Below, piece after piece: positions 52,125 to 60,632 of a stretch of 64,000 bases of DNA. This DNA is from Anaerobaca lacustris. Lineage in GTDB: Bacteria; Planctomycetota; Phycisphaerae; Sedimentisphaerales; Anaerobacaceae. Each line of letters begins with the position of its first letter. The stretch's first letter is position 1. Position numbers and translations under genes: made by a program. The DNA is taken from contig NZ_JASCXX010000020.1 of assembly GCF_030012215.1 (NCBI RefSeq), positions 49,496-113,495 on the forward strand, given 5' to 3'. The notes under the pieces are model-generated. The model had not been told where the DNA came from. It was given only the letters and a program-made list of their open reading frames with translations, and searched no databases.

Positions 52125-54305
52125 GTGTCCGTAGACCGCCCGACATTTCACGAGGCATGGTACCGCGTGGCCAACCTTCGGCCGCGTCTGCTGTCGGCCG
52201 TCAAGGTACGACGTCAGGAGTTTCGCGGGCAGTTGTGGCATGTCCTGGAGAACCCGACGAACAACCAGTTTGCCCGCCTCGATGAGAGTGCCTATCGATT
52301 CGTCGGCGCCCTCGACGGCCGGCGAACAGTAGCGGAGGTCTGGCAGTGGTGCAATGAGAACCTCGGTGATGCGGCGCCGACCCAGGGCGAGGTCATCCAT
52401 CTGCTCGGTCAGCTCCATGCGATGAATCTGCTGTATGCCGACCTTCCACCCGACGCCGAGGGCCTGCTCCAGCGGTATCAACGCCGGGTTCGGCGCGAGG
52501 TGCTCGGGTATCTGAGCAACCTGCTGTTCATCCGGATCCCCCTGATCGATCCCGATCCGCTTCTGAATCGCTGGGTGGGCGTGGTCGGCTGGCTCTATAC
52601 ATGGGTCGGGTTCCTCTTGTGGCTCGGCCTGATCGCCACGGGCCTGTACTTCGTGATCGGCAACTTCGGCGAGCTGGTCGCGCAGAGCGCCGACGTGCTG
52701 GACCCGAGCAACCTGATTCTTCTGTACCTGACCTTTGTGGTACTCAAGGTCTGCCATGAGTTCAGCCACGCCTTCGCCTGCAAGAAGTTCGGTCGGCTCA
52801 ATCGCAGTGCCGGCGAAGTGCACACGATGGGTGTGATGTTTTTGGTCTTCTTCCCGCTGCCCTATGTGGACGCCTCCAGTGCGTGGGCCTTTCGCGGCAA
52901 GTGGCAGCGGGCCGTGGTCGGAATGTCGGGCGTCCTGGCGGAGGTGGCTCTCGCGGCGGTCGCGGCCATCGTCTGGGCACGAACCTCAACGGGCACGGTT
53001 CACATCATCGCCTACAACGTCATCTTCGTCGCCAGTATCTCGACCCTGTTGTTCAACGGCAACCCGCTGCTGCGATTCGACGCCTACTATGTATTGAGCG
53101 ATCTGGTCGAGATCCCCAACCTCGCCCAGCGGTCGAAGAACTACCTCTATTACCTCGTCAAACGGTACATCTGGGGCCTCAAGAGGATTCTCAACCCGGC
53201 GCACTCGATGGGCGAACGCGCGTGGTTTACCGTCTACGGTCCGGCCTCGACCGCCTACCGCGTCTTCATCAGTATCCGGATCCTTCTGTTCCTCAACGAT
53301 CGATTGCCGGAGGAGCTGTTCCTGCTGGTTCCGTTGTTTGCATCGGCCGCAATCATCGGCTGGCTGATCGTGCCGCTGGGCCGGTTCGTCAAATACATGG
53401 CAACAGGTCCGGAGCTGGCTCGCAACCGCCGCCAGGCAGTCCTGTCCACCGTCGGCGGCCTGGCACTGACTCTGGGAATGCTCGGCCTGATTCGTATGCC
53501 GGATCACTACCGCATCGAAGGGGTCGTTGAACCGGCCGAGCTGGCGCTGGTTCACGCCCAGACCGATGGCTTTGTGACCGCCTATCTGGCATCGGAGTCC
53601 ATCGCTTCGCCCGACGGTGCGCCGCTGGTCGAGGCCGTCAATCCGGATCTCGATGCCAGGAGAAAGAGCCTGTTGGCCGAACGCCGGGTCCTGGAGATCC
53701 GCCAGCGCCTGGCCGAACTCGAAGAGGTTGCCGCCGCCCAGATCCTGGCCCGACAGATCGCTGCGCTCGACGAGACCATTGCCAGAGTCGAGTCGGAATT
53801 GGAGGACCTGACGTTGCGAGCGCCCTTTGCCGGCGTCTGGGTCGCCCCCGAGATTGAACGGGCGATGGGAACGTATCTTCGGCGAGGTGAGAAGATCGGC
53901 TTCGTAGGGACCCTTGAGGCCCTGATTGTCCGCGCGACGGCCGGACAGAATGTCGCCGCCTTGATCGTCGAGCAGGCCGAACCTGAGGTACAAATGCGGG
54001 TCAAGGGCCGGCCTGATGCGACATTCACCGGGCGAATCGAAAAGGTGTTTCCCGCCGGCCACGACATCTTGCCGTCCGAGGCCCTGGGTTTTGGGGCCGG
54101 CGGCAGTATGGCCACCCGACCGGACCCGAGGCGGTACCAGGCCGCTGCCGAGCGATTCTTTGAGGTCCGCATCCGGCCGGCAGATGATACCTCCCTGCTG
54201 ACCGGCCAACGGGTCGTGACGCGCATCCGCATGAAGGATAAGCCGATTCTGGCCCAGTGGTACGAGTCTGCCCGCAGGCTGTTCCAGAGGAGGTTTCGGA
54301 TCTGA
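52125..54305 (+). CDS. PqqD-like / M50 (site-2-type) peptidase / HlyD fusion protein
   Basis: 726 residues from a GTG start. The N-terminus (~15-95; WHVLENPTNNQFARLDESAYRF, LDGRRTVAEVW) resembles a PqqD-type peptide-binding domain. Membrane helices follow, with the intramembrane zinc site HEFSH (H211-H215) and the distal NGNPLLRFDAYY motif (D319), the two hallmarks of M50 metalloproteases. The C-terminal ~270 residues form an adaptor: one lipoyl-like half, a coiled coil (~500-565) and a barrel. Related M50-HlyD proteins accompany peptide and protein exporters. Here it may recognise or trim the giant protein during export. One base separates its stop from the SecA-like gene. Confidence 0.85.
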   Translation: MSVDRPTFHEAWYRVANLRPRLLSAVKVRRQEFRGQLWHVLENPTNNQFARLDESAYRFVGALDGRRTVAEVWQWCNENLGDAAPTQGEVIHLLGQLHAMNLLYADLPPDAEGLLQRYQRRVRREVLGYLSNLLFIRIPLIDPDPLLNRWVGVVGWLYTWVGFLLWLGLIATGLYFVIGNFGELVAQSADVLDPSNLILLYLTFVVLKVCHEFSHAFACKKFGRLNRSAGEVHTMGVMFLVFFPLPYVDASSAWAFRGKWQRAVVGMSGVLAEVALAAVAAIVWARTSTGTVHIIAYNVIFVASISTLLFNGNPLLRFDAYYVLSDLVEIPNLAQRSKNYLYYLVKRYIWGLKRILNPAHSMGERAWFTVYGPASTAYRVFISIRILLFLNDRLPEELFLLVPLFASAAIIGWLIVPLGRFVKYMATGPELARNRRQAVLSTVGGLALTLGMLGLIRMPDHYRIEGVVEPAELALVHAQTDGFVTAYLASESIASPDGAPLVEAVNPDLDARRKSLLAERRVLEIRQRLAELEEVAAAQILARQIAALDETIARVESELEDLTLRAPFAGVWVAPEIERAMGTYLRRGEKIGFVGTLEALIVRATAGQNVAALIVEQAEPEVQMRVKGRPDATFTGRIEKVFPAGHDILPSEALGFGAGGSMATRPDPRRYQAAAERFFEVRIRPADDTSLLTGQRVVTRIRMKDKPILAQWYESARRLFQRRFRI

Positions 54306-54306
54306 G

Positions 54307-56292
54307 ATGGCAGGCGTACCCAGTGCAACCTGGCGGATGCTCGACCAAGGCCTTCCCGACAAGCCTTTGCCGCAGAGCCTCGATGCCCTCTGGCATGCCG
54401 GCACCGGCCTGCTCAAACGCTGTATTCCACAGCGACAGCGGATCCTGAGCCGTTCCGAAAGAGTTCTTGCCCTGGAGGACCATTTCGCTCAGATGACAGA
54501 TCGCAAGCTCCGCGAGCAGGCCCAGGAGTTGCGTCAGGTCTTTCGCCTCGGCCGCGATAGCGCCCGCGATATCGAGCGGGCGTTCGCCCTGGTGCGCGAG
54601 GTTGCCGAGCGACAGGTCGGTGAGAAGCCCTTTCTCGTCCAGGTCGCCGGGGGCCTGGCCCTGGCGGCTGGCAGCATCGTCGAGATGGCGACCGGAGAAG
54701 GCAAGACGCTTACCGCCACCATGCCCGCAACGGTCGCAGGCTGGCGGGGCCGCGGTTGCCACATCATCACCGTCAACGACTACCTGGCCAAGCGGGACGC
54801 CGAATGGATGGGACGAATTTATCGCTTCTGCGGCCTGAACGTCGCGTACGTCGAACAGGGTATGGACCCCAAGGATCGGCGAAACGCCTACCAGGCCGAT
54901 ATCACCTATTGCACGAACAAGGAGGTGACCGCTGACTTCCTGCGGGATCGACTGCTGCTGGGCCGGCTGTGCAGAACCGGCTCAGCCTTGCTGGGCAAAA
55001 TCGCCGGCGGCGGACGCTCCTCATTTGACCAGCTCGTCCAGCGAGGCCTCGCCTGTGCCATTGTCGATGAAGCCGATTCCGTGCTCGTCGATGAGGCGGT
55101 GACACCTCTGATCATTTCCGGACCGGCCCCGAATGCCGAGCAGACCAATGCCTTCGTATCGGCTGCCCGTGCCGCCGAGCACCTGCACGTGATGGACGAC
55201 TACACCGTCAACGCCCGCTACCGCGAGATCGAATTGACGGCTGAGGGTCGCACCCGCCTGGCGGTGCTGGTTGCCGGCATGCCGGGCATCTGGCAAGGTG
55301 CCCGCCGCCGGGAGGAGATCGTCACCAAGGCTCTGGTCGCCAAGGAGTTCTACCTGCAGGACAAACACTACATCATCGACGACGGCAAGGTCGTGATCGT
55401 GGACGATTTCACCGGCCGGGTCATGCCCGACCGCTCCTGGCGGGACGGCCTGCATCAGGCGATCGAGGCCAAGGAGGGACTCGATGTCACGGCGCCCAAA
55501 GACACCTATGCCCGCATCAGCTTCCAACGGTTCTTTCGGCTCTACCGCCACCTGGCAGGCATGACCGGGACGGCACAGGAAGCGATCGGCGAGTTCTGGC
55601 AGATCTACAATCTGCCGGTAACCGTGATCCCTACAAACCGGCCGTGCATCCGGAAGATGCTGCCGGATATCGTCTTCGCACGGAAAAACGCCAAGTGGCA
55701 GCGGCTCGTCGAGGAGATCCAGCGGGTCCATCAGACGGGTCGGCCGGTCCTCATCGGCACACGCAGTGTCCATGATAGTGAGCATCTGAGCCGCCTGCTT
55801 GCGGCCGGGAAACTGGACCACCAGGTCCTCAACGCCGTCCGCCATCATGAGGAGGCCCAGATCGTCGCCGGCGCCGGCCAACCCGGCCGCATCACCGTCG
55901 CGACCAACATGGCCGGTCGAGGCACGGACATCAAGCTCGGTCGAGGGATCGCCGAACTTGGCGGTCTGCACGTCATCGCCGCCGAGCGCAACGAGTCCGG
56001 CCGGATCGACCGTCAACTCTTCGGCCGCTGCGCACGACAGGGTGATCCCGGCAGCGCACAGGCGATTGTCTCGCTGGAGGATGAGTTCGTCAGTCGATAC
56101 GCTTCGACCCTCGCCGGGTGGCTCAGGAAACGATACGCCAACGATCCAAACGACATCGCCTGCGCCCCGACCCGCACCAGCTTCCGGCTCAGCCAGTACC
56201 GGGCCGAACGATTCGCCCTGCAGCAACGCAAGTCCGTCATGCGCTCCGACCACTGGCTCGATGAGAACCTCGGCTTTGCCGCCGAGGCTTAG
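54307..56292 (+). CDS. Shortened SecA-like translocase ATPase
   Basis: 661 residues against about 800-900 for housekeeping SecA. Both nucleotide-binding folds and the preprotein cross-linking domain are visible: Walker A GEGKT (K133), TVNDYLAKRDAEWM, Walker B DEAD (D254-D257) followed by SVLVDEAVTPLIISG, YHLAGMTGTA-type motif, NMAGRGTDIKLG, and the arginine-finger region GRIDRQLFGRCARQGDPGS. The protein ends soon after the start of the helical scaffold, so the wing, two-helix finger and zinc C-terminus are missing. It is the third gene of the export operon (1-bp gap) and overlaps the convergent TolC-like gene by four bases. I infer an accessory SecA that energises export of the neighbouring giant protein. 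Confidence 0.85.
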   Translation: MAGVPSATWRMLDQGLPDKPLPQSLDALWHAGTGLLKRCIPQRQRILSRSERVLALEDHFAQMTDRKLREQAQELRQVFRLGRDSARDIERAFALVREVAERQVGEKPFLVQVAGGLALAAGSIVEMATGEGKTLTATMPATVAGWRGRGCHIITVNDYLAKRDAEWMGRIYRFCGLNVAYVEQGMDPKDRRNAYQADITYCTNKEVTADFLRDRLLLGRLCRTGSALLGKIAGGGRSSFDQLVQRGLACAIVDEADSVLVDEAVTPLIISGPAPNAEQTNAFVSAARAAEHLHVMDDYTVNARYREIELTAEGRTRLAVLVAGMPGIWQGARRREEIVTKALVAKEFYLQDKHYIIDDGKVVIVDDFTGRVMPDRSWRDGLHQAIEAKEGLDVTAPKDTYARISFQRFFRLYRHLAGMTGTAQEAIGEFWQIYNLPVTVIPTNRPCIRKMLPDIVFARKNAKWQRLVEEIQRVHQTGRPVLIGTRSVHDSEHLSRLLAAGKLDHQVLNAVRHHEEAQIVAGAGQPGRITVATNMAGRGTDIKLGRGIAELGGLHVIAAERNESGRIDRQLFGRCARQGDPGSAQAIVSLEDEFVSRYASTLAGWLRKRYANDPNDIACAPTRTSFRLSQYRAERFALQQRKSVMRSDHWLDENLGFAAEA

Positions 56293-58172
56293 AACGATGG
56301 CGACTGCCGCAAGATCTCCGGAATGCTGGGCGGCTTGACTTCGGTCGGGGGTCTGTCTACTTCCACCGATGTGTCTACAATCGAAGACAGCGAAAGGTCT
56401 ATCTCGCGCAGATCGAGAACGGTTCCCGTCACCTGCGCCAACTGGGCTGAGGCGATCTTCAAACCGACCACAGCCGCCACCTCGGCCCGCTGCGCCTGCG
56501 CATAGGTTTCCTGGGCCTGCAGCTTGACCAGCAGGAATTCCGGGGTCAGCCGATCGCGGACTTCCTCGGATTCCTCCAGCGTCTCCAGATGGACCCTCGC
56601 CGCCTCGACTGCTGCACGCTGCACCTGGATCTCCTCGTAACTCGTTCGCACCTGCCGCATCCGCTCCTTGACCGCTGCCGCCACTTCGTCTGCGGTGCTG
56701 TGCAAAACCGAAATGGCCTTGCGCTTCTCCATCTGACGGCGCATCCACTCGGCATGTCGTTGGCGGTTGCCAAGCGGGTACTCCAACGTCAGACCGACCC
56801 CGTAGGAAGTGTAGTCCCAACCTTCCAGTTGATCGTGCGCATCGCGGCTGTTCTCGGCCAAACCCCTCGACCGCACAGAACCGACGAGATCCAGTCGTGG
56901 CATCTTCTGATTCTTGGCGACCGCAAGATTGATTTGGGCCACCTCGACACCAAACCGAGCCCGCTCGATCGATGGATTGCGTTGCACGGCGAGCGCCAGG
57001 GCACTTTCAGAAACCAAAGCCAATTCGGGCAATTCTTCCGGCGCCTGCGGCTCTGCCGCCGGAACGATACTCACATCACTTGTCAGATTGATCTGCGGAT
57101 CGGCCATCAGGCGCGTCAAGAGGTCCTGCACATCGGTCACACGCTTGCGCATCTCAAGCAGCATCGCCTCTCGCGACTTGACGTAGGCCTCGGCCTGCTT
57201 GATCTGTACGTCGGTTGCGTCGATATCCCGTCGCCCCTCGACCTTGTGGAGCGATTCAAGGGTCTGATCGAGCAGGGCACGCTGGATCGCCAGATCTCGC
57301 CGGGCCTGGGCCAGACGCCAGTATGCGGCGATCACACCAGCCGAAACCTCCTCTGCCTTCTCGCGAAAGCCAAGCAGGGCCGCCTCATAGTTGAGCCTGG
57401 CGACATTCACACCGGCCAGATTGACCTGTTCCCAGGCATCCCGCAGCAGAGGCTGTCGCAGTTCAAAGATCAGCACCGGCTCATAGCGCGTCGGAAACGT
57501 GCGTCCAAACAGGTCGTCCCACACCCGCGCCAAGGCGTAGCTGGCCGACCATTCGGAGCCCAGGACGCTCCGTTGACGAACCCCGGACTCGAACATCCGG
57601 GTCTCGGCGCGACCGGGCTCGAAGATACTGTTCTGGGGACTGTCCTGCTCCTCATAGTTGAACCGGCTGAACGCCGTCGGGTCGAAGTCGGCGGTCGCCT
57701 GCGTCACGGCATATCGGGCGATCTCCGGATCGAAACTGACCACACGAATCTCAGGACTGTTCGCCAGTGTCCTGGCGATGGCCTCTTCGACTGTCAGTCG
57801 AACGAACCGTTCGCCGGTGTTCGGATCGATCTGGATATCCAGTCGGACAACCGGCTCATCCACCGGCTCAACCGGCGTCAAGAGCGCCAGCGGCGCCTCC
57901 GAATCGGGCAGTTCGGAATCCTCCAATCTCTGCTGAGGGCCCTGCCTGGCCAATTGCCGCTGGTACATCGTGACCATATTCCTGTCGCCAACCCTGTCGG
58001 AGACACAACCCTGGACCCCAACAAGAACCAAAACAACGATAGCCGCGTAAGCACACGGGCCCGTCCGTCTTGATCCTGAGAGAACATACTGTCGTAACCG
58101 GACGCTCCTTCTTCCGGTCTCCAGGAAGCAGGTTCTTCTCTCCAACGCTGAAAGCATCTTTTCGTCTCTCAT
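56289..58172 (-). CDS. TolC-family outer membrane efflux protein
   Basis: About 627 residues. An N-terminal hydrophobic stretch ends in LVGVQGC, a plausible lipobox. The body has the duplicated TolC/OEP plan of long alpha-hairpins: EARIAR-like starts (VEEAIARTLANSPEIRVVSFD; LALVSESALALAVQRNPSIERA), WSASYAL and GLTLEYPLGNRQRHAEW strands, and helices rich in Ala/Gln/Arg (QAQETYAQAQRAEVAAVV). It would form the outer-membrane channel used by the adaptors encoded beside it. It is transcribed with the periplasmic adaptor upstream (11-bp gap) and converges on the SecA-like gene. The true start may be a later ATG, nearer the lipobox. Confidence 0.85.
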   Translation of the reverse strand: MRDEKMLSALERRTCFLETGRRSVRLRQYVLSGSRRTGPCAYAAIVVLVLVGVQGCVSDRVGDRNMVTMYQRQLARQGPQQRLEDSELPDSEAPLALLTPVEPVDEPVVRLDIQIDPNTGERFVRLTVEEAIARTLANSPEIRVVSFDPEIARYAVTQATADFDPTAFSRFNYEEQDSPQNSIFEPGRAETRMFESGVRQRSVLGSEWSASYALARVWDDLFGRTFPTRYEPVLIFELRQPLLRDAWEQVNLAGVNVARLNYEAALLGFREKAEEVSAGVIAAYWRLAQARRDLAIQRALLDQTLESLHKVEGRRDIDATDVQIKQAEAYVKSREAMLLEMRKRVTDVQDLLTRLMADPQINLTSDVSIVPAAEPQAPEELPELALVSESALALAVQRNPSIERARFGVEVAQINLAVAKNQKMPRLDLVGSVRSRGLAENSRDAHDQLEGWDYTSYGVGLTLEYPLGNRQRHAEWMRRQMEKRKAISVLHSTADEVAAAVKERMRQVRTSYEEIQVQRAAVEAARVHLETLEESEEVRDRLTPEFLLVKLQAQETYAQAQRAEVAAVVGLKIASAQLAQVTGTVLDLREIDLSLSSIVDTSVEVDRPPTEVKPPSIPEILRQSPSF

Positions 58173-58183
58173 GAGCCTCCCGC

Positions 58184-59011
58184 TCAGAACGTGACCAGAA
58201 CGTGCTCGCCCGCTGGCCGACCCGCCTTGTTCGGCACTTCAACCCGGACGCGAAGCGTTCCGCTGGCTGCGTCCGCCACCGAACCAACAAAGATAACCTG
58301 CCCCTCGGCGACCATTGCACGATCCGCGGAGCCAAGGAACTGGATTCGTCCGGCCAGCCCCACCTTCAGACTGACGGCTTCCTGCAACGGCACCGGGACA
58401 TCCACCCACAACGGATCGATCTGAACGACGCGGATCACGTCGGTCAGGGCATTGACGGATTCACCCTTCTCCACATCAACTCGCTCCACTCGCCCCTCGA
58501 GGGGGCTCCTGAGCTGCATGTTCGCCACGCGCACCTTCTGTTCTTCGTACTTGCGGGCTGCCTGCTCATGCTCGAAACGGGCCAGCTCGAGGGACAGTTC
58601 TGCGATGCGAACGGCAAGTCTCGCGTGCTGGACCTCCAACGCCGTAGCTGCATTGCGGGCGGCGGCCTTCTCCAGCCTTTCCAGATCGACTCTCTTCTGG
58701 GCAAGGGATGCTTCGCTGGCCAGGATCTCCACCGTGTTCTCGCTCTGGGCGCGAAGTTGGGCAAGCTGGACCTGCTCGGCGGCATCATCCTGACAGATCA
58801 GGACCTGTTCGTCCTTAACGACATCGCCCTCCTTGACACGGACCTCCGCAATCCGGCCCGGCTGAACGAAGGAAAGCGTGACATCCCCGCTCGGCTGCGT
58901 CACCGCCCGAATGCCCGGATTCACACCGGCAAGGGCCGGCCCACACATCGCCACACATAGCAGCCAGCCCATCGTACAGAGTCGTGCCGTAAACATGGGT
59001 TGAGTCTCCAT
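58184..59011 (-). CDS. Periplasmic adaptor (HlyD/RND membrane fusion protein)
   Basis: About 275 residues with a cleavable signal peptide (MGWLLCVAMCGPALA). Lipoyl half 1 (FVQPGRIAEVRVKEGDVV), a coiled-coil hairpin (~70-155), lipoyl half 2 (LRSPLEGRVERVDVEKGES) and a barrel (LWVDVPVPLQEAVSLKVG) follow the RND/ABC adaptor plan. It is short because the membrane-proximal domain is reduced. It shares an operon with the TolC-like gene. Together with the two HlyD-containing proteins on the other strand, the locus encodes three adaptor-like modules. Confidence 0.85.
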   Translation of the reverse strand: METQPMFTARLCTMGWLLCVAMCGPALAGVNPGIRAVTQPSGDVTLSFVQPGRIAEVRVKEGDVVKDEQVLICQDDAAEQVQLAQLRAQSENTVEILASEASLAQKRVDLERLEKAAARNAATALEVQHARLAVRIAELSLELARFEHEQAARKYEEQKVRVANMQLRSPLEGRVERVDVEKGESVNALTDVIRVVQIDPLWVDVPVPLQEAVSLKVGLAGRIQFLGSADRAMVAEGQVIFVGSVADAASGTLRVRVEVPNKAGRPAGEHVLVTF

Positions 59012-59029
59012 ACCAGTTTGAATGTAGAT

Positions 59030-59058
59030 ATTCTACCCACTGATGGGATAAGCCGCAA
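59030..59058 (-). promoter_or_regulatory. Candidate promoter for the adaptor-TolC operon
   Basis: Minus strand: TTGCGG and TAGAAT with a 17-base spacer, 19 bases upstream of the adaptor's first ATG. The -35 match is weak. 59059-59349 holds no supported gene. Confidence 0.35.
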
Positions 59059-59349
59059 CTCAACTTCTTACATCGGCTTCAAGACCATAGCCTTACCGGA
59101 CAGTTAAAGCCCGCAATCTCCAAACAACGTGGCAAATCGCAATAGACGATACTCACTCTGCCGGTGACCGACTACAGTATCTTGCTCCTCTCAAGCCGCT
59201 GTAGGTTCTTCGGTGCACTTTTTCGATGACGGGATACACACATCGGCACGGGCGACCGGATCTGCAGATTTGCAGACACTGCCGGTCTTGCACTGCAATC
59301 CTCATCCGTTCTGGTCGATACCCCCGAGAAACGCGCTGGGAGGAAACCC

Positions 59350-59497
59350 ATGAGCAGCCTGCAACCCACCCCCGATCTGCCGGCCGTACTGCCAAGTTCT
59401 GCGGGCCAATTTGTGCCCTGTCCAACCGTCATGACAGAAGATGAATTGATACGATTCCTCCGGATCCCCGAGATCAGCAACGCCACCAACCATAAAC
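59350..59497 (+). pseudogene. Small HTH-type gene start cut by an IS end
   Basis: ATG with GGGAGGA six bases upstream opens a protein-like frame (...PCPTVMTEDELIRFLRIPEIS), resembling short planctomycete HTH/excisionase-like proteins. At about 59497 it runs into the IS21-like end, after which the frame is meaningless. Confidence 0.45.
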
Positions 59498-59550
59498 ATG
59501 GAAATCGGCATGTAAAAGGGACCCACGTCGGCGCCGAATTTGGACCCACC
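59495..59550 (-). mobile_element. IS21-like terminal end (inverted counterpart)
   Basis: About 50 bases (GGAAATCGGCATGTAA...GGACCCACC) nearly identical, in inverted orientation, to 24010-24070. The inner side of this end leads directly into repeat copy D, so the IS body is absent. Confidence 0.6.
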
Positions 59551-59561
59551 TACCTCTGTTA

Positions 59562-59905
59562 CTTATATAGTCATGTCACGTTGTCTTGCATATGCCAACC
59601 CTAACCGTTTACCTGAACGCCAAGCTGTACGATTTGGTGAAGGCCAGCCCCTCGGCAATCATACAGCAGGCACTCCAGGACTATCAGAAGAAGCACGAAC
59701 ATGAAGAAGATGAGTAGCCTGGCCCACGCTCACTGTGCCGCATGCCGATGGCTTGCCCGCTTTGATGTCCCCCCGCCCCTTCTTCTTGCCGAACCCCGCT
59801 TGAATCCTATATGTCGTGTTAGCAGATCCTCTGGGCAAAGCCTGGGAGTCCAGTCGGGAAAGTGACGTCAGGAACGGCGACTGGACCCTTCTTCACCGTT
59901 CATGG
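59562..59905 (+). repeat. RHH mini-element copy D (full length)
   Basis: Full copy: leader, 41-codon ORF, conserved block after the stop, a shorter C/T-rich tract (~59762-59790), the GCTTGAATCCTATATGTCG...CTCTGGGC block and the stem-loop 59848-59886 (GTCCAGTCG/CGACTGGAC). Similarity to copy C continues past the stem-loop in a TTC(A/G)CCGTTCATG block and then, more weakly, to about 60003. Confidence 0.88.
59592..59717 (+). CDS. 41-aa ribbon-helix-helix-like protein in repeat copy D
   Basis: Differs from the copy C product at two or three residues (I4L, and HPEDE to HEEDE at the tail), while most of the roughly ten base differences are silent. The strand-helix-turn-helix pattern and lack of a Shine-Dalgarno sequence are the same. 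The 31-base leader is also identical from CTTATATAG to the ATG. Confidence 0.65.
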   Translation: MPTLTVYLNAKLYDLVKASPSAIIQQALQDYQKKHEHEEDE

Positions 59906-60120
59906 CTTCCTGATGGCTCCGTTCGCCCTTACAGGTGTCGCTGATTAGGCCACATTCGCCAGCGTCCACAGAGCATACTGAGCCACACCAATCATTTCGT
60001 GCACTCCTGCCGACAGCACACGGTTTATCCAGGCAGTATTGGCCTGGATGTGATCTCGGCACCCAATATGTGAACTCTGGACTGCTTTCAGGGACAGAGG
60101 GTTCACGATCTCCTCTTCAT

Positions 60121-60357
60121 CGCCTCATCTGCATGGTGATATCGAAGCTTGTTTCTGTTTTGGATGAACAGATCTGCCTGACTTTCAGCGGGGAGACCAG
60201 CCTGAAAGTGGTGCAGGAGTACCGGGCGAAGTACGCATGGATCGACGAATGTCTGGATGCCAACCCGCTGATCCGCGCCGACACACCTGTGATTGAAGCC
60301 AAGGTTCATTACCCAACCGACAGTTCGCTTCTTTGGGACAGCTACCGTGTGCTGTAG
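60121..60357 (+). pseudogene. Deleted IS1182/ISNCY-type transposase fragment
   Basis: The frame reads as the N-terminus of an IS1182-like transposase (LVSVLDEQICLTFSGETSLK, RAKYAWIDECL) joined directly to an internal motif (VIEAKVHYPTDSSLLWDSYR). The middle, which holds catalytic residues, is missing and the frame stops at 60357. Confidence 0.55.
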
Positions 60358-60389
60358 CCATCGCTCTTCTTCAAGCTTCAACTATCAAT

Positions 60390-60560
60390 GGGACACGCTT
60401 CCGGATTGCTGGCGAATGAATTACAATGACTACTGGCCGCACAGTTCGCTGGGCTACATGAGCCCGGTGGCATTCGCGACGAGTTGTTTTGGGCCTGACT
60501 CCGCTACGCTTCGTCAGCCCCAAAAACAGCGACAGCTCAAGACGAACGTAAGGAGTGGAC
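60390..60560 (+). pseudogene. IS3-family transposase (OrfB) C-terminal fragment
   Basis: NYNDYWPHSSLGYMSPVAFA is the characteristic C-terminal end of IS3-family integrase-core transposases. The catalytic DDE part is absent. It directly follows the IS1182-like relic. Confidence 0.7.
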
Positions 60561-60632
60561 CAGGATCGGGTGGGAAGGTCAGTGGATGTCCTCCTCTCTC
60601 TGAGGCTGACACGTGAAGTCGGTGGCAGGCTA

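Noticed and set aside
25764..59011. Classic type I (ABC/HlyD/TolC) secretion locus
   Set aside because: No ABC transporter ATPase or permease in the window; the only energy source is the SecA-like ATPase.
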